A DNA stretch of 64,000 nt, taken from Ideonella_A sakaiensis_A. GTDB taxonomy: Bacteria; Pseudomonadota; Gammaproteobacteria; Burkholderiales; Burkholderiaceae_C. Location of the stretch: positions 1,426,001 to 1,490,000 of the forward strand of contig NZ_CP182947.1 of assembly GCF_048320135.1 (NCBI RefSeq), written 5' to 3'. Made by a program: the position numbers and the translations under genes. The notes below the pieces were generated by a model. The model saw only the letters and a program-made list of their open reading frames with translations. It was not told where the DNA came from and did no database searches. Below, one piece after another: positions 24,711 to 33,305 of the stretch (its first letter is position 1; every line of letters begins with the position of its first letter).

Positions 24711-25585
24711 TTCAGCAGCCCGGCATTCTCTGCAGCAGCACGGATGCCGTTGTAGTTGTCGGCCTTGGTCGCGACAAACTTGCTGGCGCGCTGCAGTTCG
24801 AGGATGTCCTTGCCCTGCGGCGTATTCGGGTCGAGCGTCAGGAACGCCTGCTGCAGCTTGTTGCGCAGGTCGGCAGGCATGTCGCCATGGACCGTCCAGT
24901 TGTAGTCGTAATACGGCGGCGTCGTGTAGAAGACCTTGACGACGGCCGGATCGACCTTCTTCTCGTTGAGAAATTTTTCCCACACCGAGATGTTCAGCGC
25001 GCCGGCATCGACCTTGCCGCTGGCGACCGCGGCGATCGTCGCATCATGGGCGCCGGAGAAGCTGACGCGCTTCAGATCGACATCCGGGTTGACCTTGGCC
25101 GCGAGCAGGAAGCTGCGCGGCATCAGGTGGCCGGAGGTGCTCGACTGCGAGCCGAAGCTGAGCGTCTTGCCTTTCAGATCCTCGAGCTTGTTGATGCCGC
25201 TTTTTGCATCGGCAATGAAGACCGATCGGAATTTTTCGTCCTCGGCGCGCTGCACCAGCGGCACGACCTTGCCGCCCGAGCGCACATGCGCCTGCACGAA
25301 GGTGAAACCGCCGAACCAGGCCAGGTCGACCTTCTTGTTGACCAGCGCCTCGACCGCGGCCGCATAGTCGGTGACCGGCGTCCATTCGACCTTCATGCCG
25401 GTCTGCTTCTCCAGATAGCGGCCGAGCGGCTCGAACTTGCGCGCCAGTTCGGTCGGCGATTCGTCGGGGATCGCGGTCACGCGCAGCACGCCCTGGGCAT
25501 GGGCGGCGGCGCCTGCCAGCGTCACCAGCGCAGCCGTTGCAAGGCGGGCCGCATAGGATGAAAAAAGCGATCTGCAAAATGACAT
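24707..25585 (-). CDS. phnD: Phosphonate/phosphite-type periplasmic binding protein
   Basis: Binding protein of the transporter. The start ATG 25583-25585 has GGGGAG 6 nt upstream. The 292-residue product has a signal peptide (ATAALVTLAGAAAHA) and PhnD family elements: IPDESPTELARKFEPL, the anion-binding loop FGSQSSTSGHLMP, and GAHDATIAAVASGKVDAGAL. These favour a phosphonate, phosphite or similar oxyanion ligand. No C-P lyase, ptxD or phosphonatase gene is in this window, so the substrate is uncertain. Divergent from the response regulator gene. Confidence 0.92.
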   Translation of the reverse strand: MSFCRSLFSSYAARLATAALVTLAGAAAHAQGVLRVTAIPDESPTELARKFEPLGRYLEKQTGMKVEWTPVTDYAAAVEALVNKKVDLAWFGGFTFVQAHVRSGGKVVPLVQRAEDEKFRSVFIADAKSGINKLEDLKGKTLSFGSQSSTSGHLMPRSFLLAAKVNPDVDLKRVSFSGAHDATIAAVASGKVDAGALNISVWEKFLNEKKVDPAVVKVFYTTPPYYDYNWTVHGDMPADLRNKLQQAFLTLDPNTPQGKDILELQRASKFVATKADNYNGIRAAAENAGLLK

Positions 25586-25799
25586 CGGAAACTCCCCGGT
25601 GGAACGATCACGCAAGAAAAACAGGCGGCAACACCAACCGGTGCGCCGCTGCAGCGGGTATCACCCCGGCACGATAGCCGAAGTGGCTGAGACCCACCGC
25701 GAGCACTCGAGGAATGCGACAGAATCGGCCGGTCATCGAAAACCGCTTCGCTGCCGCCCGCCCGATATCGGCGCGGCGCTGCCGCCGACCACCCTGCCC

Positions 25800-27152
25800 T
25801 TGTCCGAATCCGCCGCCTCCGCCGCCCGCGACTGGCCCCATGTCGCGATCCTTGTCGTCGATGATGAGCGCGGCATGCGCAGCTTTCTGCAGAAGGCGCT
25901 GGCGCCGCGCTGCGAAGTGGTGCGCTGCGTTGCCGATGCCGAACAGGCCGATGAGCTGGTGCGGCTGCACCGTTTCGACCTGGTGATCCTCGACATCACG
26001 CTGCCCGGCAAATCGGGCATCGAATGGCTGCGCGAATTGCGCGAACAGGGCTTTGCCGGCGAGGTGATCCTGGTCACCGCATTCGCCGACCTGAATACAG
26101 CGATCGAGGCGCTGCGCGCCGGCGCCTCCGATTTCATCCTGAAGCCGTTCCGGCTGACGCAGATCCTCAATGCGGTGCGCCACGGGGTCGAACGCTCTCA
26201 GCTGAAACGCGAGAACTGGGTGCTGCGCCACAGCCTGTCGCGCCATGATGCGGTGGCCGACACGCTGATCGGCGACTCGAACGAAATCCAGGACGTCCGC
26301 CAGGCGCTGCAGCGCAGCGCGGCGGTATCGAGCACGGTGCTGCTGTGTGGCGAATCAGGGACCGGCAAGGAACTTGCCGCGCAGGCGCTGCACCGGTGGA
26401 GTGCACGCGCGGCCGGTCCGTTCGTGCCGGTCAACTGCGCCAGCCTGTCGCCCGAATCGGTCGAAAGCGAGTTTTTTGGCCATGCCGGCGATGCCTCGCG
26501 CAATACGCCGGGCCGCGACGGCCTGTTCTATTACGCCAGGGGCGGTACGCTGTTCCTCGACGAGGTGGCGGCGCTGCCGCTGGCGCTGCAGGCGAACCTG
26601 TTGCGCGTGCTCGACGATCGCCGGATCCGGCCGATCGGCAGCGAGCAGCAGATTCCGGTCGATGTGCGCATCGTCGCGGCGACGAACCGCGACCTCGCTG
26701 CCGAAGTCGCCGCCGGGCGGTTTCGCAACGACCTCTACTACCGGCTGCAGGTCGTCGAGATCACGCTGCCGCCTTTGCGCACCCACAAACGCGACATCGC
26801 ACAGCTGGTGCACCATTTCATCTCGACGCTGGCGCCGCCGCTCGGGGTCGCACCGCTCGAGATCAGCGACGACGACATCGCTTATCTGTGCCAGTACGAC
26901 TGGCCGGGCAATGTGCGTGAACTGCGCAACCTGATCGAACGTTCGCTGATCCTCGGCGAGCTGAACCTGTCGGCGCTTTATCCGCGGGTTGCGGCGGCGA
27001 CCGCTGCTGACCGCCCGACCGACCTGCACCTGCTCGAGAAGCAGCACATTCTCGCGGTGCTCGATTCGGTCGGCGGCGACAAGACCGAAGCGGCGCGGCT
27101 GCTCGGCATTTCCAGGCGCACGCTCGAGCGGCGGGTCGCCGAATGGGGATGA
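25800..27152 (+). CDS. NtrC-family response regulator lacking GAFTGA
   Basis: Receiver (acid pocket D21-D22, phospho-acceptor about D65 in LVILDITLPG, T in VTAFAD, K in LKPF), AAA+ domain (Walker A GESGTGKE about 184, Walker B GGTLFLDEV about 249) and C-terminal Fis-type helix-turn-helix (KTEAARLLGISRRTLERRVA). Where NtrC proteins have ELFGHEKGAFTGA, this one reads FFGHAGDASRNTPGRDG, so sigma-54 contact is doubtful. The start is uncertain: I use TTG 25800, giving 450 residues, because an ATG at 25599 would overlap phnD; GTG 25683 is another option. It is followed 25 nt later by its kinase and may regulate the formate dehydrogenase island. Confidence 0.88.
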   Translation: MSESAASAARDWPHVAILVVDDERGMRSFLQKALAPRCEVVRCVADAEQADELVRLHRFDLVILDITLPGKSGIEWLRELREQGFAGEVILVTAFADLNTAIEALRAGASDFILKPFRLTQILNAVRHGVERSQLKRENWVLRHSLSRHDAVADTLIGDSNEIQDVRQALQRSAAVSSTVLLCGESGTGKELAAQALHRWSARAAGPFVPVNCASLSPESVESEFFGHAGDASRNTPGRDGLFYYARGGTLFLDEVAALPLALQANLLRVLDDRRIRPIGSEQQIPVDVRIVAATNRDLAAEVAAGRFRNDLYYRLQVVEITLPPLRTHKRDIAQLVHHFISTLAPPLGVAPLEISDDDIAYLCQYDWPGNVRELRNLIERSLILGELNLSALYPRVAAATAADRPTDLHLLEKQHILAVLDSVGGDKTEAARLLGISRRTLERRVAEWG

Positions 27153-27177
27153 CGCGGGACAACGCCCTGCACCGGTG

Positions 27178-29220
27178 ATGCCGCTGCAACAATTCCGCCA
27201 GTGGTCGATCCGCGCCAAGCTGCTGGCGATGGTGCTGCTGCCGTTGCTGGTGGTGCTGCCGCTGCTCGGCCTGATCCTGCTGCTGTGGGGCAATGCGGCG
27301 CTCGACCGCATGCTGATCACCAAGGTGCGCAGCGATCTGGCGGTTGCGAACGGCTATTTCGAGCGGGTGCTCGGCGAGGTGCGCAGCAGCGCGGCGGCGA
27401 TTGCCGATTCGCATGCGCTGCATCGCACGATCAATCGCGTCGGCAGTGGCGACGCCGCAGCCGACGACCTGGTGCGCCTGCTGCAGGGCTACAAGGCGCG
27501 CGAACGCGTCGACTTCATCAACCTGCGTCGCGTCGACGGCGAATTGCTGGTCACCGACAGCGGTGTCGCAACGGCTTCGGACCGCGGCTCGGCCGCATTT
27601 GCTGCGGCTGTCAACCGCGGCGGCAGCGCCGGCATCGAGATCCTGCAGCCGGCCGAACTCGCGCTGCTGGCACCGGCATTTCAGTCGACCGTTTCGGTCG
27701 ACCTGCTGCCCACGCGCAATGCAGCGCCGACCGAGCGCAGCCGCGAGGACCGCGCGATGGTGCTGCTGGCCAGCGAAGCCATCGTCGATGCCGACGGCGA
27801 AGTCGTCGGTCAGGTGCAGGCCGGGCTGCTGCTGAACCGCAACCTGCCGTTCATCGACCACATCAACGAGATCGTCTATCCCGACGGCTCGTTGCCGTTC
27901 GGCAGCCGCGGCACCGCGACGCTGTTTCTCGACGACGTCAGGATCAGCACCAATGTGCGGCTGTTCGGCACCGACCCGAGCAACCCGCTGAATCCGGCCA
28001 GCCGCGCGATCGGCACCCGCGTCTCGCAGAACGTGCGCGACGCGGTGCTGGGCCGCGGCGCCACCTGGCTGGACCGCGCCTTCGTCGTCAACGACTGGTA
28101 TGTATCGGCCTACCAGCCGCTGACCGACGGCAGCGGCGAACGCGTCGGCATGTTGTATGTCGGCTACCTCGAGCGGCCGTTCAGCTGGCTCAAATATGCG
28201 GTGCTGGCGAGCATCGGCGTCGTCTTCTTCATCGTGATGATCGGTGCCGCGGTGGTATCGATGCGCGGCGCGCGTGCCATCTTCAAGCCGCTCGAACAGA
28301 TGGCCGAGACGATGCGCCGTGTCGGCAGCGGCGAACTCGGCGCCCGCGTCGGCCCGGTCGAACAACGCGACGAAATCGGCCAGCTGGCTGGCCACCTCGA
28401 TCAACTGCTCGACACGATCCGCGACAAGACCGAGGCGCTGCAGCGGCTGAACAGCGAACTCGACGCCAAGGTCGCGCAGCGCACCGCAGCGCTCGAGGCC
28501 GCGCAAGGCCAGCTGCTGCGCTCGGAGAAGCTGGCGGCCGTCGGCCAGCTGACGGCCAGCATCGCGCACGAGGTCAACAACCCGATCGCGGTGATCCAGG
28601 GCAACCTCGACCTGATCAACGAGTTGCTCGATGCCGACAGCGCGGCGCGCATCCGAACCGAACTGGAGCTGATGAACGAGCAGGTCGAGCGGATGCGGCT
28701 GCTCGTGACGAAGCTGCTGCAATTTGCGCGGCCGACCGAATATGCCGGGTATGTCGAGCCGATCGACCTCGGCGAAACGGTCGACGATTGCCTGGTGCTG
28801 GTCGGCCATCTGATGGCGACGACGCGGATCGAATTGCAGCGCGATTTCCGCGCCACCGAGCGGGTCGCGATCAACCGGCAGGAACTGCAGCAGGTGATCG
28901 TCAACCTGCTCGTCAATGCCATCCAGGCAATGCCGGCCGGCGGCACGCTGCGGCTCGTCACCCGGGACTGGGGTTCGCCGCCGCTTGGCGCCGAATTCGA
29001 GATCACCGACGACGGGCCCGGGCTGGACCCGGATCTGCTGACGCAACTGTTCCAGGCCTTCGTCACCCGACGGCGCGATGGCACCGGCCTCGGGCTGTGG
29101 ATCAGCCACAGCATCGTCGAGCGTTATGGCGGGCAGATCGAGGCCGCCAATCGTGACGACGGCCAGCGCGGCGCGGTCTTTCGCGTGCGCCTGCGCAGCG
29201 AGCCGGAGGCGGCGGCATGA
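27178..29220 (+). CDS. Cache-type sensor histidine kinase
   Basis: Membrane sensor kinase of 680 residues, partner of the preceding regulator. It has a transmembrane helix at about 14-38, a ~300-residue periplasmic sensor of the Cache type, a second helix at about 340-361, HAMP, a HisKA box SIAHEVNNPIAVIQGNLDLI with H464, N box VIVNLLVNAIQAMPAGG, and G boxes ITDDGPGLDPDLL and GTGLGLWISHS. The ATG at 27178 is chosen as directly before the first membrane helix. The periplasmic signal it reads is unknown. It converges with the TorD-like gene (19-nt gap). Confidence 0.93.
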   Translation: MPLQQFRQWSIRAKLLAMVLLPLLVVLPLLGLILLLWGNAALDRMLITKVRSDLAVANGYFERVLGEVRSSAAAIADSHALHRTINRVGSGDAAADDLVRLLQGYKARERVDFINLRRVDGELLVTDSGVATASDRGSAAFAAAVNRGGSAGIEILQPAELALLAPAFQSTVSVDLLPTRNAAPTERSREDRAMVLLASEAIVDADGEVVGQVQAGLLLNRNLPFIDHINEIVYPDGSLPFGSRGTATLFLDDVRISTNVRLFGTDPSNPLNPASRAIGTRVSQNVRDAVLGRGATWLDRAFVVNDWYVSAYQPLTDGSGERVGMLYVGYLERPFSWLKYAVLASIGVVFFIVMIGAAVVSMRGARAIFKPLEQMAETMRRVGSGELGARVGPVEQRDEIGQLAGHLDQLLDTIRDKTEALQRLNSELDAKVAQRTAALEAAQGQLLRSEKLAAVGQLTASIAHEVNNPIAVIQGNLDLINELLDADSAARIRTELELMNEQVERMRLLVTKLLQFARPTEYAGYVEPIDLGETVDDCLVLVGHLMATTRIELQRDFRATERVAINRQELQQVIVNLLVNAIQAMPAGGTLRLVTRDWGSPPLGAEFEITDDGPGLDPDLLTQLFQAFVTRRRDGTGLGLWISHSIVERYGGQIEAANRDDGQRGAVFRVRLRSEPEAAA

Positions 29221-29239
29221 ATCGCCGCCGGCGTTGCCC

Positions 29240-29887
29240 TCACTCGATCATGTCGAAGGCCTGGGTCTCGATCAGCAGAAAGGCCTCGGTCAGGCCGGCG
29301 ACCGCGCGGTACAGCCTGGCGCGCGGATGGGCGGCAACCGCGTCGCACATCGCGCCGACCCAGGGTTGCAGATGGGCGCGGAAAAACCGCCGCTGCTGTT
29401 CGAGGTTGCAGACCGCGACATCGTCGCCGGCGATCAGATAACGCATCACCTCGAACAAATGGGCGATGTGGTCCTCGGTCTCCGGACGGCTCTCGTCGCG
29501 GCCAAGGCCGAGTGTCGCCAGATCTCCGCGCAGGTTGGCCAGCGGTTGTTCATTCAGAAAACCGGCCAGATAAAACGACGCATACAGCATCACCTCCGAG
29601 CGGCCCATGCCGAGGAACAAGGCGTCGTATTCATCTGCGGCGTCGGCGACCGAGGTGGCGCGCATCGCGCCGACCAGCGCCGTCCACGGTGCCTCGAGAA
29701 AACCGCCGGCCTGCGGTGCCTGCGTCACGACATGCTCGAATTGATCGGCCAGCGGCTGATCGGGCGGCGCGATCCACAGCCGCGCCAGCAGCCCATACAA
29801 CTCGGCGCGCGCCAGTTCCTCGGCGGCATCGGCCGATTGCAGTTCGATGCTGTCGCTGGCGGCGTCGTGGTCGGTATCGGAAGTCAT
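29240..29887 (-). CDS. TorD/DmsD-family molybdoenzyme chaperone
   Basis: Cytoplasmic chaperone that binds apo-molybdoenzymes and their Tat signals before cofactor loading. It is all-helical, about 215 residues, with the family motif DEYDALFLGMGRSEVMLYAS and a C-terminal HLFEVMRYLIAGDD segment (E-x-x-H/D pattern). ATG 29887 is used; ATG 29899 four codons earlier is possible. It is the last gene of the apbC-DUF3305-DUF3306-ferredoxin operon. The likely client is the formate dehydrogenase alpha subunit at 18.7-21.6 kb. Confidence 0.88.
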   Translation of the reverse strand: MTSDTDHDAASDSIELQSADAAEELARAELYGLLARLWIAPPDQPLADQFEHVVTQAPQAGGFLEAPWTALVGAMRATSVADAADEYDALFLGMGRSEVMLYASFYLAGFLNEQPLANLRGDLATLGLGRDESRPETEDHIAHLFEVMRYLIAGDDVAVCNLEQQRRFFRAHLQPWVGAMCDAVAAHPRARLYRAVAGLTEAFLLIETQAFDMIE

Positions 29888-29945
29888 TGCTGGGTCCATC
29901 GCAGGGCGCGCCGCAGCGCTGCCGGGTCGTTGCCAGAAGGCCGGG

Positions 29946-32150
29946 TCAGAGGTCGGTGATCCTGACCTCGTCGGGATTGGTGTGCAGGTCGATCACGCGG
30001 CAGTCGGCGCACATCTTCAGCCGCTCGGCCGCGGCGCCCTGGAACATCGAATGGCCGGCCAGCTTGCCGATCATCGCCTCGATCGCCTGCACGGTGCCGA
30101 AGGGCTTGCCGCAGCGGATGCAGCCATAGGGCTTGGCCTCGTTGAGCACCCGCGGCGCACTGCGCGCCTTGCCGCCGTCAGCGAGCAGCAGCCGCGGTTG
30201 CAGCGTGATCGCCTGTTCCGGACAGGTCGACGCACACAGGCCGCACTGAACGCAGTTTTTCTCGATGAAGCGCAGCTGCGGCTTGTCGGGGTTGTCGGCC
30301 AGCGCGGCCTCCGGACAGGCGCCGACGCAGCTCAGGCACATCGTGCAGCGTTGCGCATCAACCACGAGGCTGCCGAACGGGCTGCCTGCGGCGGGCAGCG
30401 CGATTGCGTCGGGCCGGCTCTGCGCCTGATTCAGCAGATGGTCGATCGCCAGATCGAGCGTTGCGCGCTTGTCGGCCTGCACGCTGAACGCTGCCGGCGT
30501 CGCGACCGTCTGCGCGGTCGGCCGGCGCAACGCGGCATCGAGCTCGGCCGGCGCCAGCGCATCGACGATGCGCAGGTGCTCGCCGCCGAAGCCGACGCCT
30601 TGCAGGATGGCCTCGGCCACCGCCATCTGCTCCTGCAGCGCGGCGCGGTATTGCGGCGCCTCCTCATCGCTCATCAGCACCCAGACCTGCGCTGCGCCAT
30701 GGGCGATCGCCGACAGCCACAGGTCGATGCCGACCGATGCGGTATGGACGAGGTCGAGCGGCAGTACCCGCAGCGGCACACCGCGCGGGCCCTGGCCGGC
30801 ACGCGCGGCGCGACCGAGCGCCTCGATCGCGGCAGTGCCGGCACCCTGGCTGTGCAGCAACAGCACCGGCTGCGTGCCGCCGGCGCGCAGGTAGGTCGAC
30901 AGCAGCGTGCGGATGCGCCGCCCCTGCTCGTCGGCGCGCGGCGTTGCATAGGTGATCGCACCGCTCGGGCAGACCGTCGTGCAGGCGCCGCAGCCGACAC
31001 ACAGGTGCGGGTCGACGACGATGCCGCCCGGTGTGTCGCCGGCCGCGCGGCCGCGCCCGCCGGCCTTGCCCTTCATCGACGCATCGCTGCGGATCGCCTG
31101 CGCCGAACAGACGTCGATGCAGGCGGTGCAGCCGATGCGCTCATTGCGGCTGTGTGCACACAGCTTGGCCTTGTACTGGAAAAATTTCGGCTTCTCGAAT
31201 TCGCCGACCCATTCCCGCAGCTTCAGCGCCGCATCGAACAGCGCCTGCTCGGATGCCGTCGGCGCAACATGCAGGTAACCCTGTGGCTGCTGGTGGCGCG
31301 CCGACATCGGTGCATCGCGCAGATCGAGCACGAGGTCGAACGATTCGCTCTGCCGTTGCGGCGGCCGCTCGAAATCGATCGCGGCAGCCGCCGAACAGGC
31401 GGCGACGCAATCGCGGTGGCTCTTGCACAGGCTCAGATCGATCTGGTAGCTGAAATCGATCGCGTTTTCCGGGCAGACATCGATGCAGGCATTGCAGCGC
31501 GTGCACAGATCGGCATCGATCGGATTGCCGCTGCTCCAGCTGACCTCGAACTGGCCGAGCCAGCCGTCGATCGCCTCGACACGGCCGGTGTGCACCGCGA
31601 TGTTGCGCTGCTGCGCGAGCCGGCCGCCGGGTTGCGGCAGCAACAGCGCCACCTCGAGCTTGTCGGCCAGCAATCCGGCCGCGCGTTCGGCACGGTCCGC
31701 GTCGCCGATCACCAGCACGCGTCCCGCCGAGCGGTAGCTGACGGTCGGCACCGGCTCGGCATCCGGCAACTGCGCCATCGCGATCAATGCCGCCAGTTTC
31801 GGCGTCAGCTTCTGCGCAGAGGTTGGCTCGCCTGGCAAGACATCGCGGTTCCAGCCGCCGGTTTCACGGATATTGACGAAGCGGATCGGCCGCTCGGCCG
31901 GACCCGGCGCGCCTTCGGTCTGCTCGTTCAGCTCGAGAAACAGCCGGCTTTCCTGCGTGCAGGCGACGAGCAGGTCGTCGCCCTGCTTGGCAGCACGCTG
32001 GAATGCGCCGGCCTCGCGCCGGCACAGCGTCGTGTGCAGCGTCTCCAGACCATCGGCGGCGTCAGGATTCTGTCTTGTCGTCAGTGCCCGGGCCAGCGCC
32101 GGCGCGTCGATCGCCATCGTCTGGTTGCAGTTGCAGATCAGGGTCTTCAT
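29946..32150 (-). CDS. Formate-dehydrogenase-linked polyferredoxin (4Fe-4S protein)
   Basis: A 734-residue cytoplasmic protein without a signal peptide. Cys groups: CNC near residue 6, CTRCNACIDVCP (216), CKSHRDCVAAC (242), CAHSRNERIGCTACIDVC (331), CVGCGACTTVCP (384), CTMCLSCVGACP (602), CVQCGLCASTCP (633), then CIRC (677) and CADC (714). The start MKTLICNCNQTM looks conserved, although it lies 89 nt inside the DUF3306 gene. I know related proteins beside formate dehydrogenases in Betaproteobacteria, but the function is not established; electron transfer or Fe-S delivery to the enzyme is plausible. Confidence 0.88.
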   Translation of the reverse strand: MKTLICNCNQTMAIDAPALARALTTRQNPDAADGLETLHTTLCRREAGAFQRAAKQGDDLLVACTQESRLFLELNEQTEGAPGPAERPIRFVNIRETGGWNRDVLPGEPTSAQKLTPKLAALIAMAQLPDAEPVPTVSYRSAGRVLVIGDADRAERAAGLLADKLEVALLLPQPGGRLAQQRNIAVHTGRVEAIDGWLGQFEVSWSSGNPIDADLCTRCNACIDVCPENAIDFSYQIDLSLCKSHRDCVAACSAAAAIDFERPPQRQSESFDLVLDLRDAPMSARHQQPQGYLHVAPTASEQALFDAALKLREWVGEFEKPKFFQYKAKLCAHSRNERIGCTACIDVCSAQAIRSDASMKGKAGGRGRAAGDTPGGIVVDPHLCVGCGACTTVCPSGAITYATPRADEQGRRIRTLLSTYLRAGGTQPVLLLHSQGAGTAAIEALGRAARAGQGPRGVPLRVLPLDLVHTASVGIDLWLSAIAHGAAQVWVLMSDEEAPQYRAALQEQMAVAEAILQGVGFGGEHLRIVDALAPAELDAALRRPTAQTVATPAAFSVQADKRATLDLAIDHLLNQAQSRPDAIALPAAGSPFGSLVVDAQRCTMCLSCVGACPEAALADNPDKPQLRFIEKNCVQCGLCASTCPEQAITLQPRLLLADGGKARSAPRVLNEAKPYGCIRCGKPFGTVQAIEAMIGKLAGHSMFQGAAAERLKMCADCRVIDLHTNPDEVRITDL

Positions 32151-32781
32151 CGTCGGGCGTCTCGGTTGCGGGCGGCTGCACGGCCGCGTCTCGTGGTGCG
32201 TCGGCTGGCTGCGGCCCTGCCTGCGCCAGCCGCTCGCCCGGGGCTTGCGGCGCCGCGGAGCCGGCCGCCGCAGCGTCCTTCTCTTTCTCGTCGTCGAACA
32301 GTCCGAGCGCGTGCGATTGCGCCATCTTGCGCAGCATCGCAAGCGGAATCGGGTCGGGCTTGCCGTAGTCGTCGATATAGATGTCGAGCCCGTCCATCAC
32401 GTTGTAATGCGGATCGGAAAACAGCTTCTTCATCGCGGCATTTCGCACATCCGGATCGACGTCGCGGGCAACGAAGCGGGCGAAGCTGTCGTCGCGCGTC
32501 AGCGATTCGACATCGGCCAGCGTCGGCTTCGGCGGCGCGGTTTCGGCCGGTTCGGCGATGCCCGCGCGGGGCGGCTCTGCCTTGTTTTGCGTCGCCGGTG
32601 CAGCGGGGGCCGGCGCGGGTGCGACCGCGGCCGGCGGTCGCTGCGCGGGCGGTTGCGCGGCCTCGGGCAATACCGGCTCGGCGACAGGCCTGGTCTTGAC
32701 CTCGACCTTGCGCCGCGACCAGCGCGACAGAAACCCTTCGTCGCCGCCGCCGGGTCGATCCGGCTTCGAACGCGCCGTCAT
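32062..32781 (-). CDS. DUF3306 family protein
   Basis: Unknown function, 239 residues. It has a short N-terminal conserved segment (DEGFLSRWSRRKVEVK), a Pro/Ala-rich linker (about 40-85), and the core with LTRDDSFARFVARDVDPDVR and NAAMKKLFSDPHYNVMDGLD, typical of DUF3306 proteins. The Asp/Pro-rich tail after residue 165 reads through the start of the polyferredoxin gene and may be an acquired extension. The ATG (32779-32781) overlaps the DUF3305 stop. It is consistently associated with formate dehydrogenase clusters as I recall. Confidence 0.85.
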   Translation of the reverse strand: MTARSKPDRPGGGDEGFLSRWSRRKVEVKTRPVAEPVLPEAAQPPAQRPPAAVAPAPAPAAPATQNKAEPPRAGIAEPAETAPPKPTLADVESLTRDDSFARFVARDVDPDVRNAAMKKLFSDPHYNVMDGLDIYIDDYGKPDPIPLAMLRKMAQSHALGLFDDEKEKDAAAAGSAAPQAPGERLAQAGPQPADAPRDAAVQPPATETPDDEDPDLQLQPDDGDRRAGAGPGTDDKTES

Positions 32782-33299
32782 GAGGTCGGCCGCTCGCCGG
32801 GAGCGAGGAAGGAAACCGGCCGCTTGCGCTTGCGCGGCTCGGGCCGATAGTGGGCATCGGTATAGGCCTGCAGCCAGCCGATCAGTTCCGGCTGCAGCGG
32901 CACATTGTCGACCCGCTCCTGCGCATCGAGCCAGCGGCCGGCCTCGTTGTACGACAGGCTGACCGCCTCCGGGCGGGCATTCGACGGATCGGCATCGTCG
33001 ACCCGCCACATCACGAACCAGACCGGATTGCCGGAGCTGAGGTTCAGGTAATAACCCTCGCCTTCATCGGCAAACAACTCGAGCCGGAATCCGGGATAAA
33101 TGGTCCTCGCCAGGCGGCCGTCATCGCGCAAACACTTCGGCTCGGTGCCGAAGGCCGGCTGGTCGGCAACGACGTCGATCAGCCGGTGCCGCCAATCCTC
33201 CCATTGATTGGGCGCGGTTTCGCGCTCCATCACGACGGCCACGTCGACCGCAGGCCGTGCTGGGGCAGCAGTGTCAGCAGTGGCGGAGTTCGCAGTCAC
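32778..33299 (-). CDS. DUF3305 family protein
   Basis: Unknown function, 173 residues. Core segments AVVMERETAPNQWEDWRHRL and YPGFRLELFADEGEGYYLNL, then NPVWFVMWRVDD and VSLSYNEAGRWLDAQERVDN, match the DUF3305 pattern. No signal peptide or membrane segment. The start is 6 nt after the apbC stop, and its own stop overlaps DUF3306, so the genes are translationally linked. Its presence next to DUF3306, a polyferredoxin and TorD suggests a formate dehydrogenase maturation role. Confidence 0.87.
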   Translation of the reverse strand: MTANSATADTAAPARPAVDVAVVMERETAPNQWEDWRHRLIDVVADQPAFGTEPKCLRDDGRLARTIYPGFRLELFADEGEGYYLNLSSGNPVWFVMWRVDDADPSNARPEAVSLSYNEAGRWLDAQERVDNVPLQPELIGWLQAYTDAHYRPEPRKRKRPVSFLAPGERPTS

Positions 33300-33305
33300 G
33301 GCCGC

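Noticed and set aside
26863..32699. Very long frames opposite the sensor kinase (748 codons, minus) and opposite the polyferredoxin (950 codons, plus).
   Set aside because: Both are rich in Arg/Ala/Gln/His, typical of antisense reading in high-GC DNA, and cover genes with clear motifs on the other strand.
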